Source of the DNA: Ferroplasmaceae archaeon UBA567
Lineage (GTDB): Archaea; Thermoplasmatota; Thermoplasmata; Thermoplasmatales; Thermoplasmataceae
Reading direction: 5' to 3'
Assembly: GCA_002505185.1 (NCBI GenBank)
Contig: DAUP01000050.1
Span: forward strand, 1,724 to 15,987
DNA: 14,264 nucleotides
The position numbers and the translations under genes are program-made. Below the pieces are notes generated by a model. It searched no databases. It worked only from the letters and a program-made list of their open reading frames with translations, and was not told the origin of the DNA. Each line of letters begins with the position of its first letter. The first letter of the stretch is position 1. Shown here in pieces: positions 1 to 6,604 of this stretch.

Positions 1-288
1 ATGTCAGGCTCAATTGTTTCCCAGACCAGAGATATCCTAGGTCACAAATGTTAAAAGGAACGATAGCCATTAAGATACCTGTGGATATGTTTATACCAAT
101 TCATTATTGAAATTCGGAATATCACAGATAATAGTTTCTGTACAGGCTTGAGGAGATTAACAACATTTTCAGCAGGAAATAGCCTCCAGGGCATCATAAA
201 AATTAAAGGTATTGTGGAACCTGTAGGCAGGATTTGCACAAAGAATCAAATCACAATGAATGATTTTAATTCCCTGTCTTGAAAGGGA
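1..288. other. Stretch without a supportable gene
   Basis: No recognisable gene. A short frame open from the first base (stop at 52-54) could be the tail of a gene outside the window, but 17 codons prove nothing. A 71-codon frame (67-282, +) lacks a sensible start and resembles no family I know. An equally long minus-strand frame (51-239) covers the same bases, so neither is favoured. The last bases lead into the promoter of the cyclase gene. Confidence 0.5.
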
Positions 289-291
289 AAA

Positions 292-299
292 TTTATAAA
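292..299 (+). promoter_or_regulatory. TATA box of the cyclase gene
   Basis: The sequence tttataaa is centred about 26 bases before the ATG at 322. This is the normal distance from an archaeal TATA box to the transcription start, so the mRNA probably begins at or next to that ATG. It is too close to the upstream ATG at 301, which would then lie inside the promoter. Confidence 0.6.
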
Positions 300-321
300 T
301 ATGCATTATGGTTATTGTTTT

Positions 322-975
322 ATGGAAGTTAAGAATTATTTCGATCTTTCCGTTGACATCAGACCGAATATGCCATGTTGGCCAACAAATCCTCTTGTAA
401 GGGTCGATCCAGTAGGACTTCTGGCAAGGGATGGATATACCGTTGAAAGATACGAATCGGTAACGCATACAGGAACCCATATGGACGCACCATATCATAT
501 GATAGATGGTGCAAGAACAGTTGATAAAATACCATTGGAACAGATAATCGGGCCAGGGTATTGTATAAAACCAGAGATAGAAGGGACTGAAATTCATGGT
601 TATGCGCTAAAAAAAATATGGAAACCCGAGTATGACGGTAATATCATACTTATCAATACGGGATGGGACAAAAAGAGATCTTATACAAAAGAATTTCAAT
701 ACGAATTTCCGGGATTAGCAGATGATTCCGTAGAATTTATTAAAGCTCATAAACCAAAGCTTCTGGGGATAGATTCTCTGGGGATTGATCCATACTCTCA
801 CAGTGATTTTAGAGTTCACAAGGCTCTTCTGGCAACAGATATGGCTTTTATAGAAGATTTGACCAATCTTGATAAGTTAACTCCGGGGAAAGAGTACTTT
901 ATAATGGCTTTGCCGTTGAAATTAAATGGTGCAAGCGGTTCTATGGCACGTGTGGTAGCACTGGAAATAGCATGA
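322..975 (+). CDS. Cyclase family protein, kynurenine formamidase-like metal hydrolase
   Basis: A 217-residue cytosolic hydrolase of the cyclase/KynB/isatin hydrolase family. These enzymes use a bound metal (Zn or Mn) to hydrolyse amide or ring bonds, for example N-formylkynurenine in tryptophan breakdown. The family signature HxGTHxDxPxH is complete (HTGTHMDAPYH, DNA 466-498). By analogy with KynB its first two His and the Asp bind metal and the last His is the catalytic base. Other family marks are LGIDSLGID near the middle and LPLKLNGASGSMARVVAL at the C-terminus. An in-frame ATG at 301 would add seven residues (MHYGYCF). I prefer 322 because the TATA box at 292-299 predicts a leaderless message starting there and because family members begin close to the D-L-S strand. 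The gene stands alone and precedes an amino acid permease with its own promoter, which hints at amino acid catabolism. The true substrate cannot be told from sequence. Confidence 0.88.
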   Translation: MEVKNYFDLSVDIRPNMPCWPTNPLVRVDPVGLLARDGYTVERYESVTHTGTHMDAPYHMIDGARTVDKIPLEQIIGPGYCIKPEIEGTEIHGYALKKIWKPEYDGNIILINTGWDKKRSYTKEFQYEFPGLADDSVEFIKAHKPKLLGIDSLGIDPYSHSDFRVHKALLATDMAFIEDLTNLDKLTPGKEYFIMALPLKLNGASGSMARVVALEIA

Positions 976-1460
976 ATATTCGCAATTCCTGATAGATATT
1001 GCATGAAGAAATATATAGAAACATCAGAGACATTTTATACCAGCTAAGGTAGAAAGTCTCACTTTCAAGGATGGAAGCTGGTCTACAGACATAGCTTCAA
1101 TTTCTACTCTCGGATACCCTGGAATGGCTCTTCCTATTTTTTCATTTGCATCTTTTATTCCATATTCTCTTTATTTTTGTATCAGGATTAATACATTTAT
1201 CAATTATAAGCTGTGTACATTGCAGTGGCATGCTTTATCTAACACTTTTTGAATGGGTTTGATATTACAGTATCCATATCATTTCTGCGGATTAGCCAGG
1301 GCATAACTAATACAGCAAATTAATTGGTATTCTCATTATTGTGCGGTGTATCATGGATAATATTATTCTGTCCATAGCAAAAGAAAAACTTTTCGCTCAC
1401 TTGAGTTTAATATAAATTTTTAAATTTTATGAGATATTTGTATTATTGCAATTTTTCGTC
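976..1460. other. Long intergenic stretch with possible gene remnant
   Basis: About 485 bases with no intact gene on either strand. On the - strand the codons read more like protein than chance AT-rich sequence, but are interrupted by stops and apparent frame changes (see the separate pseudogene entry). No RNA gene or CRISPR-like repeat is visible. Confidence 0.45.
1024..1170 (-). pseudogene. Possible C-terminal remnant of a decayed gene
   Basis: A minus-strand frame of 48 codons ends in TGA (1024-1026) and has a balanced, globular-looking composition, with segments such as EKIGRAIPGYPRVEIEAMSV and QLPSLKVRLSTLAGIKCL. Just upstream (higher coordinates) a stop at 1171-1173 breaks it. The neighbouring frame there continues with protein-like codons (INPDTKIK), as expected after a single-base indel. 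Further fragments of open frame extend to about 1395. I do not recognise the family. It could also be an ordinary chance frame; the call rests only on composition and the frame switch. Confidence 0.3.
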
Positions 1461-1468
1461 ATTTATAT
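1461..1468 (+). promoter_or_regulatory. Candidate TATA box of the APC permease gene
   Basis: The sequence atttatat lies about 32 bases before the ATG at 1497, giving a leader of only a few bases. A weaker AT-rich box around 1484-1493 would instead place transcription start near a second in-frame ATG at 1515. Neither ATG has a Shine-Dalgarno sequence, so transcription is probably leaderless or nearly so. Confidence 0.4.
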
Positions 1469-1496
1469 GTGAATTTAGCCACAAAATATTAATATT

Positions 1497-3122
1497 ATGT
1501 ATAGTTTATTTTTTATGACTCAGGTTAACAATCCTCAACAAGATAAAAGAGCCTACAGGAAGGACATCGGGCTATGGGGAGTTATAATGCTAGCACTTGG
1601 AGGAATACTAGGCCCAGCTATTGCCTATGCACCGGTATATACACTGGCTTATGCAGGGCCTTCAGGAATTCTGGCATGGCCAATAGCTATGGTAATGATA
1701 ATTCCAATAGGACTGGTTTTTGCAGAGCTTGGAACCACCTATCCTAAAGCCGGTGGTGTTGCATATTACCCCACAAAAACAAATGGACCAGTTGTCGGAG
1801 CATTGAATGGTTGGGCATCAATGGTAGGGTATCTTTTTGTCGGACCAATTATAGTTTTTGCCGTAGTAGAATACTTAAGTTTCTATTATCCTCCACTTTA
1901 TAGTAATGGTACTCTGACATATTTGGGCATAGCAGTAGCCGAAATAGTACTGGTATTAGTTTTTGCAATCAATGTTATGAGAATAAAACATATGGGCCAA
2001 ATTAACCTTATACTCACAATAATCACCCTGCTGTTGATAGGTATTGTCATAATTACGTTAGCATTCTATTTTAAACCATCAAATCTGGTATCAAGTGCCG
2101 TGGGAGGATTTACACCATACGGATTCACTGGACTATTTGGTGCAATAACATTAACTGTATTCGGCTATGGTGGTTTTAGGCAACCTATTGATTATTCAGA
2201 GGAAGTTAAAGACCCTGGGAAAAGTATACCCATAGCAATAATAGCGGCTCTGATGATATCCGGATTAGTATTCACTTTAGAGTCTCTTGTGTTTGCCGGG
2301 GCAGTCAATTTTTCAAAATTTCATGTTAACAGTGGAAATTGGGCAGCCTTTTTCCATTACAGTGCACCCTATGCATCCATATCCCAGATATTAGCATTAC
2401 CCGCACTTGTTGTTGTGGCTATAGTGGTGGCATTGATTGCCACTTTCAAGGATGGCGTCATATATTATGGAAGCACAGCCAGGGTTGGAGAAGTGCTTGC
2501 GAGGGATGATAGATTCCTTCCAAAACTTTTTGATAGAATGAGCATACGTGGTGTTCCTATCTATTCCATTCTGCTTGTGTTGGTGGTCACAATAGTTTTA
2601 GTTGCACTGGGCAGGTCTCTTGCCACAATTATAGGCATTATGGTTGACGGATTTCTACTTTCCTATGCACCAGGAGCTATAAGCCTCATGGTATTCAGAA
2701 AAACAGATCCTGATACAAAAAGGCCATTCAAGCTTCCATTTGCGCATATTTTTGCACCAATCTCCTTCATTATTGCCAATATTCTTGTGTATTGGTCTGG
2801 ATTTGCCGCTGTAGAAATTATTATACCACTTGATCTTGGAGGGCTTTTCTTGTTAATCATTTATAATCATTACAATAAAATCGAAGGTAAACTTGCGTTA
2901 TACGGTATTTGGATGCCTGTTTATCTTCTATTTGTCCTGTTTATGTCATACATTGGTAGTGGTTTCTTTGGTGGAAGGAATTTCATTATCTTTCCCTACG
3001 ATTCTCTCCTATTCATAGTAGTGACCGCAGTATTCTACTTTGTTGGGGTAGCTCTAGGGATCAAAAGTGTAGAATATCAAAAAAATAAAAATAATAATAT
3101 AAAAAATATAGCTAATGATTAA
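1497..3122 (+). CDS. APC superfamily amino acid permease
   Basis: A 541-residue integral membrane transporter, probably a secondary amino acid (or amine) importer of the amino acid-polyamine-organocation superfamily. The first helix has the unwound, glycine-rich substrate-binding stretch (ALGGILGPAIAYAP, residues 33-46). It is followed by the family signature ELGTTYPKAGGVAYY (78-91) in the TM2-TM3 region. Near residue 222-244 is the TM6 region ending in EEVKDPGKSIP, typical of the family. About 12 or more hydrophobic helices span the rest, and a short charged Lys/Asn-rich tail ends the protein. Length is at the upper side of the usual 430-550. A start at 1515 (residue 7) is possible. The cyclase-type hydrolase upstream is 520 bases away on the same strand, too far for a shared operon to be assumed. 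Substrate unknown. Confidence 0.88.
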   Translation: MYSLFFMTQVNNPQQDKRAYRKDIGLWGVIMLALGGILGPAIAYAPVYTLAYAGPSGILAWPIAMVMIIPIGLVFAELGTTYPKAGGVAYYPTKTNGPVVGALNGWASMVGYLFVGPIIVFAVVEYLSFYYPPLYSNGTLTYLGIAVAEIVLVLVFAINVMRIKHMGQINLILTIITLLLIGIVIITLAFYFKPSNLVSSAVGGFTPYGFTGLFGAITLTVFGYGGFRQPIDYSEEVKDPGKSIPIAIIAALMISGLVFTLESLVFAGAVNFSKFHVNSGNWAAFFHYSAPYASISQILALPALVVVAIVVALIATFKDGVIYYGSTARVGEVLARDDRFLPKLFDRMSIRGVPIYSILLVLVVTIVLVALGRSLATIIGIMVDGFLLSYAPGAISLMVFRKTDPDTKRPFKLPFAHIFAPISFIIANILVYWSGFAAVEIIIPLDLGGLFLLIIYNHYNKIEGKLALYGIWMPVYLLFVLFMSYIGSGFFGGRNFIIFPYDSLLFIVVTAVFYFVGVALGIKSVEYQKNKNNNIKNIAND

Positions 3123-3160
3123 AATAATTGATATTATTTAGGTTCTCACGTGAATCTTTT

Positions 3161-3170
3161 AACGTTTTTT
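3161..3170 (+). terminator. Possible T-run terminator after the permease
   Basis: A run of six T (3165-3170) lies about 40 bases past the permease stop, in a T-rich stretch before the next promoter. Archaeal terminators are commonly such U-runs without a required hairpin. A short palindrome tcacgtga (3146-3153) precedes it, but at eight bases it is too small to call a hairpin. Confidence 0.3.
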
Positions 3171-3219
3171 GAATGTAATTTTTAATACATTATTAATTAC
3201 ATTACTGGATAAAAGTGGC

Positions 3220-3251
3220 ATGGTCAGACAAAAATTTATATATGGTCAGAC
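3220..3251 (+). promoter_or_regulatory. Promoter of surface-protein operon with flanking direct repeat
   Basis: A TATA box (tttatata, 3235-3242) sits 26 bases before the ATG at 3264, predicting a leaderless message. Two exact copies of atggtcagac (3220-3229 and 3242-3251) flank it, 22 bases apart start to start, or about two helical turns, so both would face the same side of the DNA. One copy covers the BRE position and the other overlaps the end of the box. This is a good layout for a dimeric regulator competing with TBP/TFB. The regulator is unknown. Confidence 0.5.
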
Positions 3252-3263
3252 GTTTACATTATT

Positions 3264-4787
3264 ATGCATAGAAAGAAGGTAATAATAGATGTGTTAATGG
3301 TATCTATCTTTATGGCAACTGCATTTGTTCCTGTGGCTGATAATTTAAATAATAGTAGCAATTTATCATACATTCCTGCTTTGAAAAATAATACAGCTAA
3401 TAAAATATCCCTATTTCATATTAAACCTTCAGGGAAAGCATATAATTTTAATAATAATGGCATAATTTTTTCAGGGAATGATCCATTTATAAAGTTAAAT
3501 AACAGATATTATTCATCACAGTGGTCAGTATTGAATAAAAATTTTAACAGGGAAAAATTAAAGGTACTTGGAAATAAAATGATAAACAATAAGGCACAGA
3601 ATTCTGCTGTTGAAACACTTAAAAATAATAATGTCAGTGTGGCATACATATATTCCTTTTATGGCAACAGTGTCCATGCAAGCATGGCCATAAAGAATTT
3701 AAATAATTCAACATTCAATTATACAGTACAGTTTAATGCAATACTGCCATCAAATAATATCATAGAATTGTCAAACAATCATAGCATAAATAAGAACTTT
3801 AATTCTGTCAATGGAATCACCCTTATGAATATACGGAGTACATACAACCCATTAATGTTTGGTAATATTATGATAAATCCATTGAATTCAATGCCTTCAT
3901 CAACAATGATAATAAAGGACGGCAACTATGCAGTTTTAACTATGCAATACCATATAACCCTGGCAAAGGATGAAACATATACAATAGACCCTGCAATAAC
4001 AGATGCTTCCGATTCATCCGGTGCATCAAACTGTGTTACCTATGGCAATATCACAACCGGTTTAAGTACTGGTGGATGCGTATTTGATTCAAATGGTGCT
4101 GAGGTTGGTGAGATAACAGAAACTGCACAGACTCCTGAATATTTGGCCCCGTCCGGTAATACATTTTACTTCCGTATTGATTCAACTTTCAGTCCCACAT
4201 CGTCGTCCTATAATGTTAACTGTATAGAACAGAAAATGGTGGATAATAATGGAGGCAATGACAATTTTAAAGTACACAGTTACAAGAGTTACCTGCAGGA
4301 CCATCAGAAAAATTGTGTATCAAGTATGAAGACAGACATAAATGCAGCATTCAATTTCCTCAATGTAATACTGGAGATTGCCGGTGTATCAATACCAAAT
4401 CCATTCTCCTTATTTGGAAGTGGCACTGATGTGTCTGCTGGAAGTGTTTCCAACGGTTTTGAGATAACAGCAAATGCAGGAACTGTGACATCACCAAAAG
4501 CTGGTGTATACTGGCCATCTATATCATATGGCTATTGTACATATTTATATGGATTTATACCAGAATATCATATTAAAAACGTTCATGAATTTGGTGACTG
4601 TATAGATATGCATTTCCAGAATAATAATGGAGGCACATCGAATAATCCCTACTGGAATTACATAACATATACTAGCACATTCAAGATTATTAATAAAAAC
4701 CTGAAACCCGTTGAAAATGAAAACGGCCAGTATGAAACCCAGATAAGTGAAACGTTTAAACTTGGGCAATATCAGAGAAGCGATTGA
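3264..4787 (+). CDS. Secreted Asn-rich protein of unknown family
   Basis: A 507-residue protein I do not recognise. A short basic N-terminus (MHRKK) and a hydrophobic segment (about residues 6-24, ending FVPVA) look like a signal peptide or signal anchor. No other clear membrane helix is seen, so the protein is probably exported and either released or held at the surface. The first half is Asn-rich, has no Cys and carries many N-x-S/T sequons, fitting a heavily glycosylated envelope protein of a wall-less acidophile. The second half is Gly/Ser/Thr-richer and holds all six cysteines (residues 257, 272, 320, 351, 425, 446), enough for three disulfides. This suggests two domains. I see no protease, pilin or S-layer signature. 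The start is set by the TATA box 26 bases upstream. The stop lies one base before the ATG of the next gene, so translation is probably coupled to the two small surface proteins that follow. Confidence 0.75.
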   Translation: MHRKKVIIDVLMVSIFMATAFVPVADNLNNSSNLSYIPALKNNTANKISLFHIKPSGKAYNFNNNGIIFSGNDPFIKLNNRYYSSQWSVLNKNFNREKLKVLGNKMINNKAQNSAVETLKNNNVSVAYIYSFYGNSVHASMAIKNLNNSTFNYTVQFNAILPSNNIIELSNNHSINKNFNSVNGITLMNIRSTYNPLMFGNIMINPLNSMPSSTMIIKDGNYAVLTMQYHITLAKDETYTIDPAITDASDSSGASNCVTYGNITTGLSTGGCVFDSNGAEVGEITETAQTPEYLAPSGNTFYFRIDSTFSPTSSSYNVNCIEQKMVDNNGGNDNFKVHSYKSYLQDHQKNCVSSMKTDINAAFNFLNVILEIAGVSIPNPFSLFGSGTDVSAGSVSNGFEITANAGTVTSPKAGVYWPSISYGYCTYLYGFIPEYHIKNVHEFGDCIDMHFQNNNGGTSNNPYWNYITYTSTFKIINKNLKPVENENGQYETQISETFKLGQYQRSD

Positions 4788-4788
4788 T

Positions 4789-5358
4789 ATGAAAAAATCA
4801 ATAGTTAAATATTTAACAATATTCATTATAATTATAATATCATTCACAGGATATAATTTAGATACAGAACCACCTCATATAAATGCAATAAGCCAGAACC
4901 AATTAAAATCCTATAACCTGACAAAAAATCCGATTTTAGGGTTAAAATATGTTAATTTAACATATGGCAATTCCACAGCCGAATATGTTGTATATTACCA
5001 AATTCCTGACAATATATATTGTGTGGGCGTTACATTTTATAGCCAAATAATGATATATAAATTAAGCCAGAAACTAAATTTCCCAATAACAGGAATATCA
5101 CTGGAGATAAAAAATATTAACCTTGAAAATCGTTCTTCCCATTATTCGATAGAAGAATATTCCTCTCGCAAAATGCATGTATATGGCAATAATACTATGG
5201 GAATAGGTATGGCGAATTGTCTTTCAACAGTGGGTAATACTTCAGTATCTGTGTCATTCGACATTGTACCAGTATATAATATCTATATATACCATTTCAA
5301 TGGAAAAGAACAGTATTTCCAGTATAATTTTACTTTAAAGGGAACAAGGATTAATTAA
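4789..5358 (+). CDS. Small membrane-anchored surface protein, paralogue 1
   Basis: A 189-residue protein of unknown function. Residues 1-8 are basic (MKKSIVKY), followed by one hydrophobic helix (about 9-21, mostly Ile), then a wholly extracytoplasmic domain with about seven N-x-S/T sequons (for example NLT, NST, NFT). It reads as a signal-anchored or secreted glycoprotein rich in beta-prone residues. An in-frame ATG at 4747 would add 14 residues that lie inside the preceding gene and put charged residues before the signal. The start at 4789 is chosen because the copy downstream begins with the same MKKSI sequence. It follows the 507-residue gene with one base between stop and start and is followed after 24 bases by its near twin. 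Two cysteines occur, neither at a position kept in the twin. Domain family not recognised. Confidence 0.75.
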   Translation: MKKSIVKYLTIFIIIIISFTGYNLDTEPPHINAISQNQLKSYNLTKNPILGLKYVNLTYGNSTAEYVVYYQIPDNIYCVGVTFYSQIMIYKLSQKLNFPITGISLEIKNINLENRSSHYSIEEYSSRKMHVYGNNTMGIGMANCLSTVGNTSVSVSFDIVPVYNIYIYHFNGKEQYFQYNFTLKGTRIN

Positions 5359-5370
5359 TTTAGTATGAGT

Positions 5371-5376
5371 AGAGGA
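5371..5376 (+). promoter_or_regulatory. Ribosome binding site of paralogue 2
   Basis: The sequence agagga contains GAGG, complementary to the anti-Shine-Dalgarno end of archaeal 16S rRNA, six bases before the ATG at 5383. It selects that ATG over the upstream in-frame ATG at 5365 and shows that this gene is translated from inside a longer mRNA, unlike the leaderless first genes of this window. Confidence 0.5.
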
Positions 5377-5382
5377 ATTAAT

Positions 5383-5955
5383 ATGAAAAAATCAATAATT
5401 AAATATTTAACAATATTCGTTATAATTATCATTATAATATCATTCACAAGATATAATTTAGATACAGAGCCACTTCATATAAATACAATAAACCAGAGTC
5501 AACTTAAAAGTGATATAAACCATCCTGAGATTTTGGGAATAAAATATGTTAACTTAACATATGGTAATTCCACAGCCGAATATGTTGTAGATTACCATAT
5601 TCCTGGCGACACATATAACGTGAGTTCAACATTTTATTGCTGTATAAATATATATGAATTAAACCAGAAACTAAATTTCCCAATAACAGGAATATCACTT
5701 GTGATAAAAAATATTAGCCTCGAATATCGTCCTTTCAATTATTCGATAACAGGATGTTCCTCTCCCAAAATGCATGTATATGGCCACAATACTATGGAAG
5801 TACCTATGGCGAATTCTCTTCTAACAGTAGGTAATAATTCATACTCTGTGTCATTTGACATTGTACCAGTATATAATATCTATATATACCATTTCAATGG
5901 GAAAGAGCGGTATTTCCAATATAATTTTACTTTAAAGGGAACCAGGATTAATTAA
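5383..5955 (+). CDS. Small membrane-anchored surface protein, paralogue 2
   Basis: A 190-residue near copy of the preceding protein. It has a basic start (MKKSIIKY), one Ile-rich membrane helix two residues longer than in the first copy, then an extracytoplasmic domain with about seven N-glycosylation sequons. Stretches shared exactly include KYVNLTYGNSTAEYVV, QKLNFPITGISL and the end, YFQYNFTLKGTRIN. The region between them has many changes, mostly altering charge or size, and three Cys (a CC pair and one further on) where the first copy has none. The start at 5383 is supported by the GAGG site upstream and by the paralogue; ATG 5365 would add six residues. It is the last gene of the probable surface operon. 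Function unknown. Confidence 0.75.
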   Translation: MKKSIIKYLTIFVIIIIIISFTRYNLDTEPLHINTINQSQLKSDINHPEILGIKYVNLTYGNSTAEYVVDYHIPGDTYNVSSTFYCCINIYELNQKLNFPITGISLVIKNISLEYRPFNYSITGCSSPKMHVYGHNTMEVPMANSLLTVGNNSYSVSFDIVPVYNIYIYHFNGKERYFQYNFTLKGTRIN

Positions 5956-5984
5956 TTTAATCTCTAGTATAGTATTCGAGATAA

Positions 5985-5994
5985 CTTTATAAAA
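5985..5994 (+). promoter_or_regulatory. TATA box of the dead transposase gene
   Basis: The sequence ctttataaaa is centred about 25 bases before the ATG at 6014, the spacing of a leaderless promoter. It supports 6014 as the original start of the transposase and suggests that the broken gene could still be transcribed. Confidence 0.5.
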
Positions 5995-6013
5995 TGTATT
6001 TCTGTGCTTCATT

Positions 6014-6604
6014 ATGTGCAAAAGTGGATCTATAAAACTAAGGGGCATCGGACTCCATGAAATTGAGGAAATGAATAAAGGAAGAGCAGAAAAGAGGAAA
6101 GATGCTGTAGAGATTTATTTTGGTAAATGAACTGCATGAAGGAAAAACGTTCCAGAAGCAGCAAAGACTGATGGGGTCGTTAAGGTAATCGTCTATGAAT
6201 GGTTGAAAAGATAGTACGAATCAGATTATGATGGCCTCATTCCAAGATTTGCAGGTGGAAATCCTGGAAAACTTTCAACGGAACAGAAAGATGAACTTAA
6301 GCCATTGCTTGATGCAAAGGACATTATGGAACATATATAAACAAAGTTCAATGTTGAATATTCAGTGAGGCAGATAAGAAAAATGCTGAAAAACTTCGAG
6401 ATTGATTTTGTAAAACTATGCTATGCAAATTACAGGAAACTAGATGATGCATATGAAAAACTAAAAAAATAGGTTTAGTTGATTGAGTTGCTCCTTTCAA
6501 GAAATCTGCCATAATAAAGAACGCATCAAAGTTCAGGGCAAACATCTTTGGTTTTTATACATTCAACGATAAAGGTACAGTAAACATATGCAACAAATTT
6601 AATT
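6014..6604 (+). pseudogene. Decayed IS630-family transposase, N-terminal part
   Basis: Reading from ATG 6014 gives a helix-turn-helix DNA-binding region (ending in VIVYEWLKR), the linker RFAGGNPGKLSTEQKDELKP typical of IS630 transposases, and the second HTH part (FNVEYSVRQIRKMLKNFEI). In-frame stops occur at 6128-6130, 6134-6136, 6212-6214, 6338-6340 and 6470-6472. After about 6472 the similarity continues in another frame (SKFRANIFGFYTFND), which corresponds to the beginning of the DDE catalytic domain. Nothing after that remains: the sequence runs straight into the 3' end of the ATPase gene on the other strand. The catalytic triad is therefore missing and the element cannot move by itself. 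No second terminal inverted repeat could be identified. The IS630 assignment is from motif recall and fairly secure; the inactivity is directly visible. Confidence 0.8.

Larger units (their letters stand above)
4789..5961 (+). repeat. Tandem gene duplication, unit about 594 bases
   Basis: The two small surface genes are direct copies: ATG to ATG is 594 bases. The similarity runs through the stop codons into the shared 3' sequence aggattaattaattta (5347-5362 and 5946-5961). Differences include a 6-base (two-codon) length change in the Ile codons of the membrane helix. By eye about 75 % of amino acids match, very unevenly spread: the final 35 residues differ at one site, while the middle differs at many. 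Confidence 0.85.

Noticed and set aside
1..54. Tail of an integrase-like gene (short frame ending ILGHKC)
   Set aside because: The LGH string recalls tyrosine recombinases, but 17 codons at a window edge are too few and the other conserved residues are not visible.
169..597. 142-codon minus-strand frame over the cyclase start
   Set aside because: It overlaps the cyclase gene, including its metal-binding motif, in antisense; no recognisable domain.
1060..1074. 15-base exact match with 2441-2455 (cactttcaaggatgg)
   Set aside because: A match of this length can occur by chance between two places in 14 kb; similarity does not extend beyond it and no structure is shared.
3146..3153. Palindrome tcacgtga as a regulatory site
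   Set aside because: CACGTG also occurs inside the cyclase gene near 950; an 8-base palindrome alone after a gene end is not evidence.
4545..4847. 100-codon minus-strand frame at the junction of two surface genes
   Set aside because: It lies opposite the end of the large gene and the start of the small paralogue, which are supported by the exported-protein pattern and the duplication. Its hydrophobic look is the antisense of Asn/Lys-rich codons.
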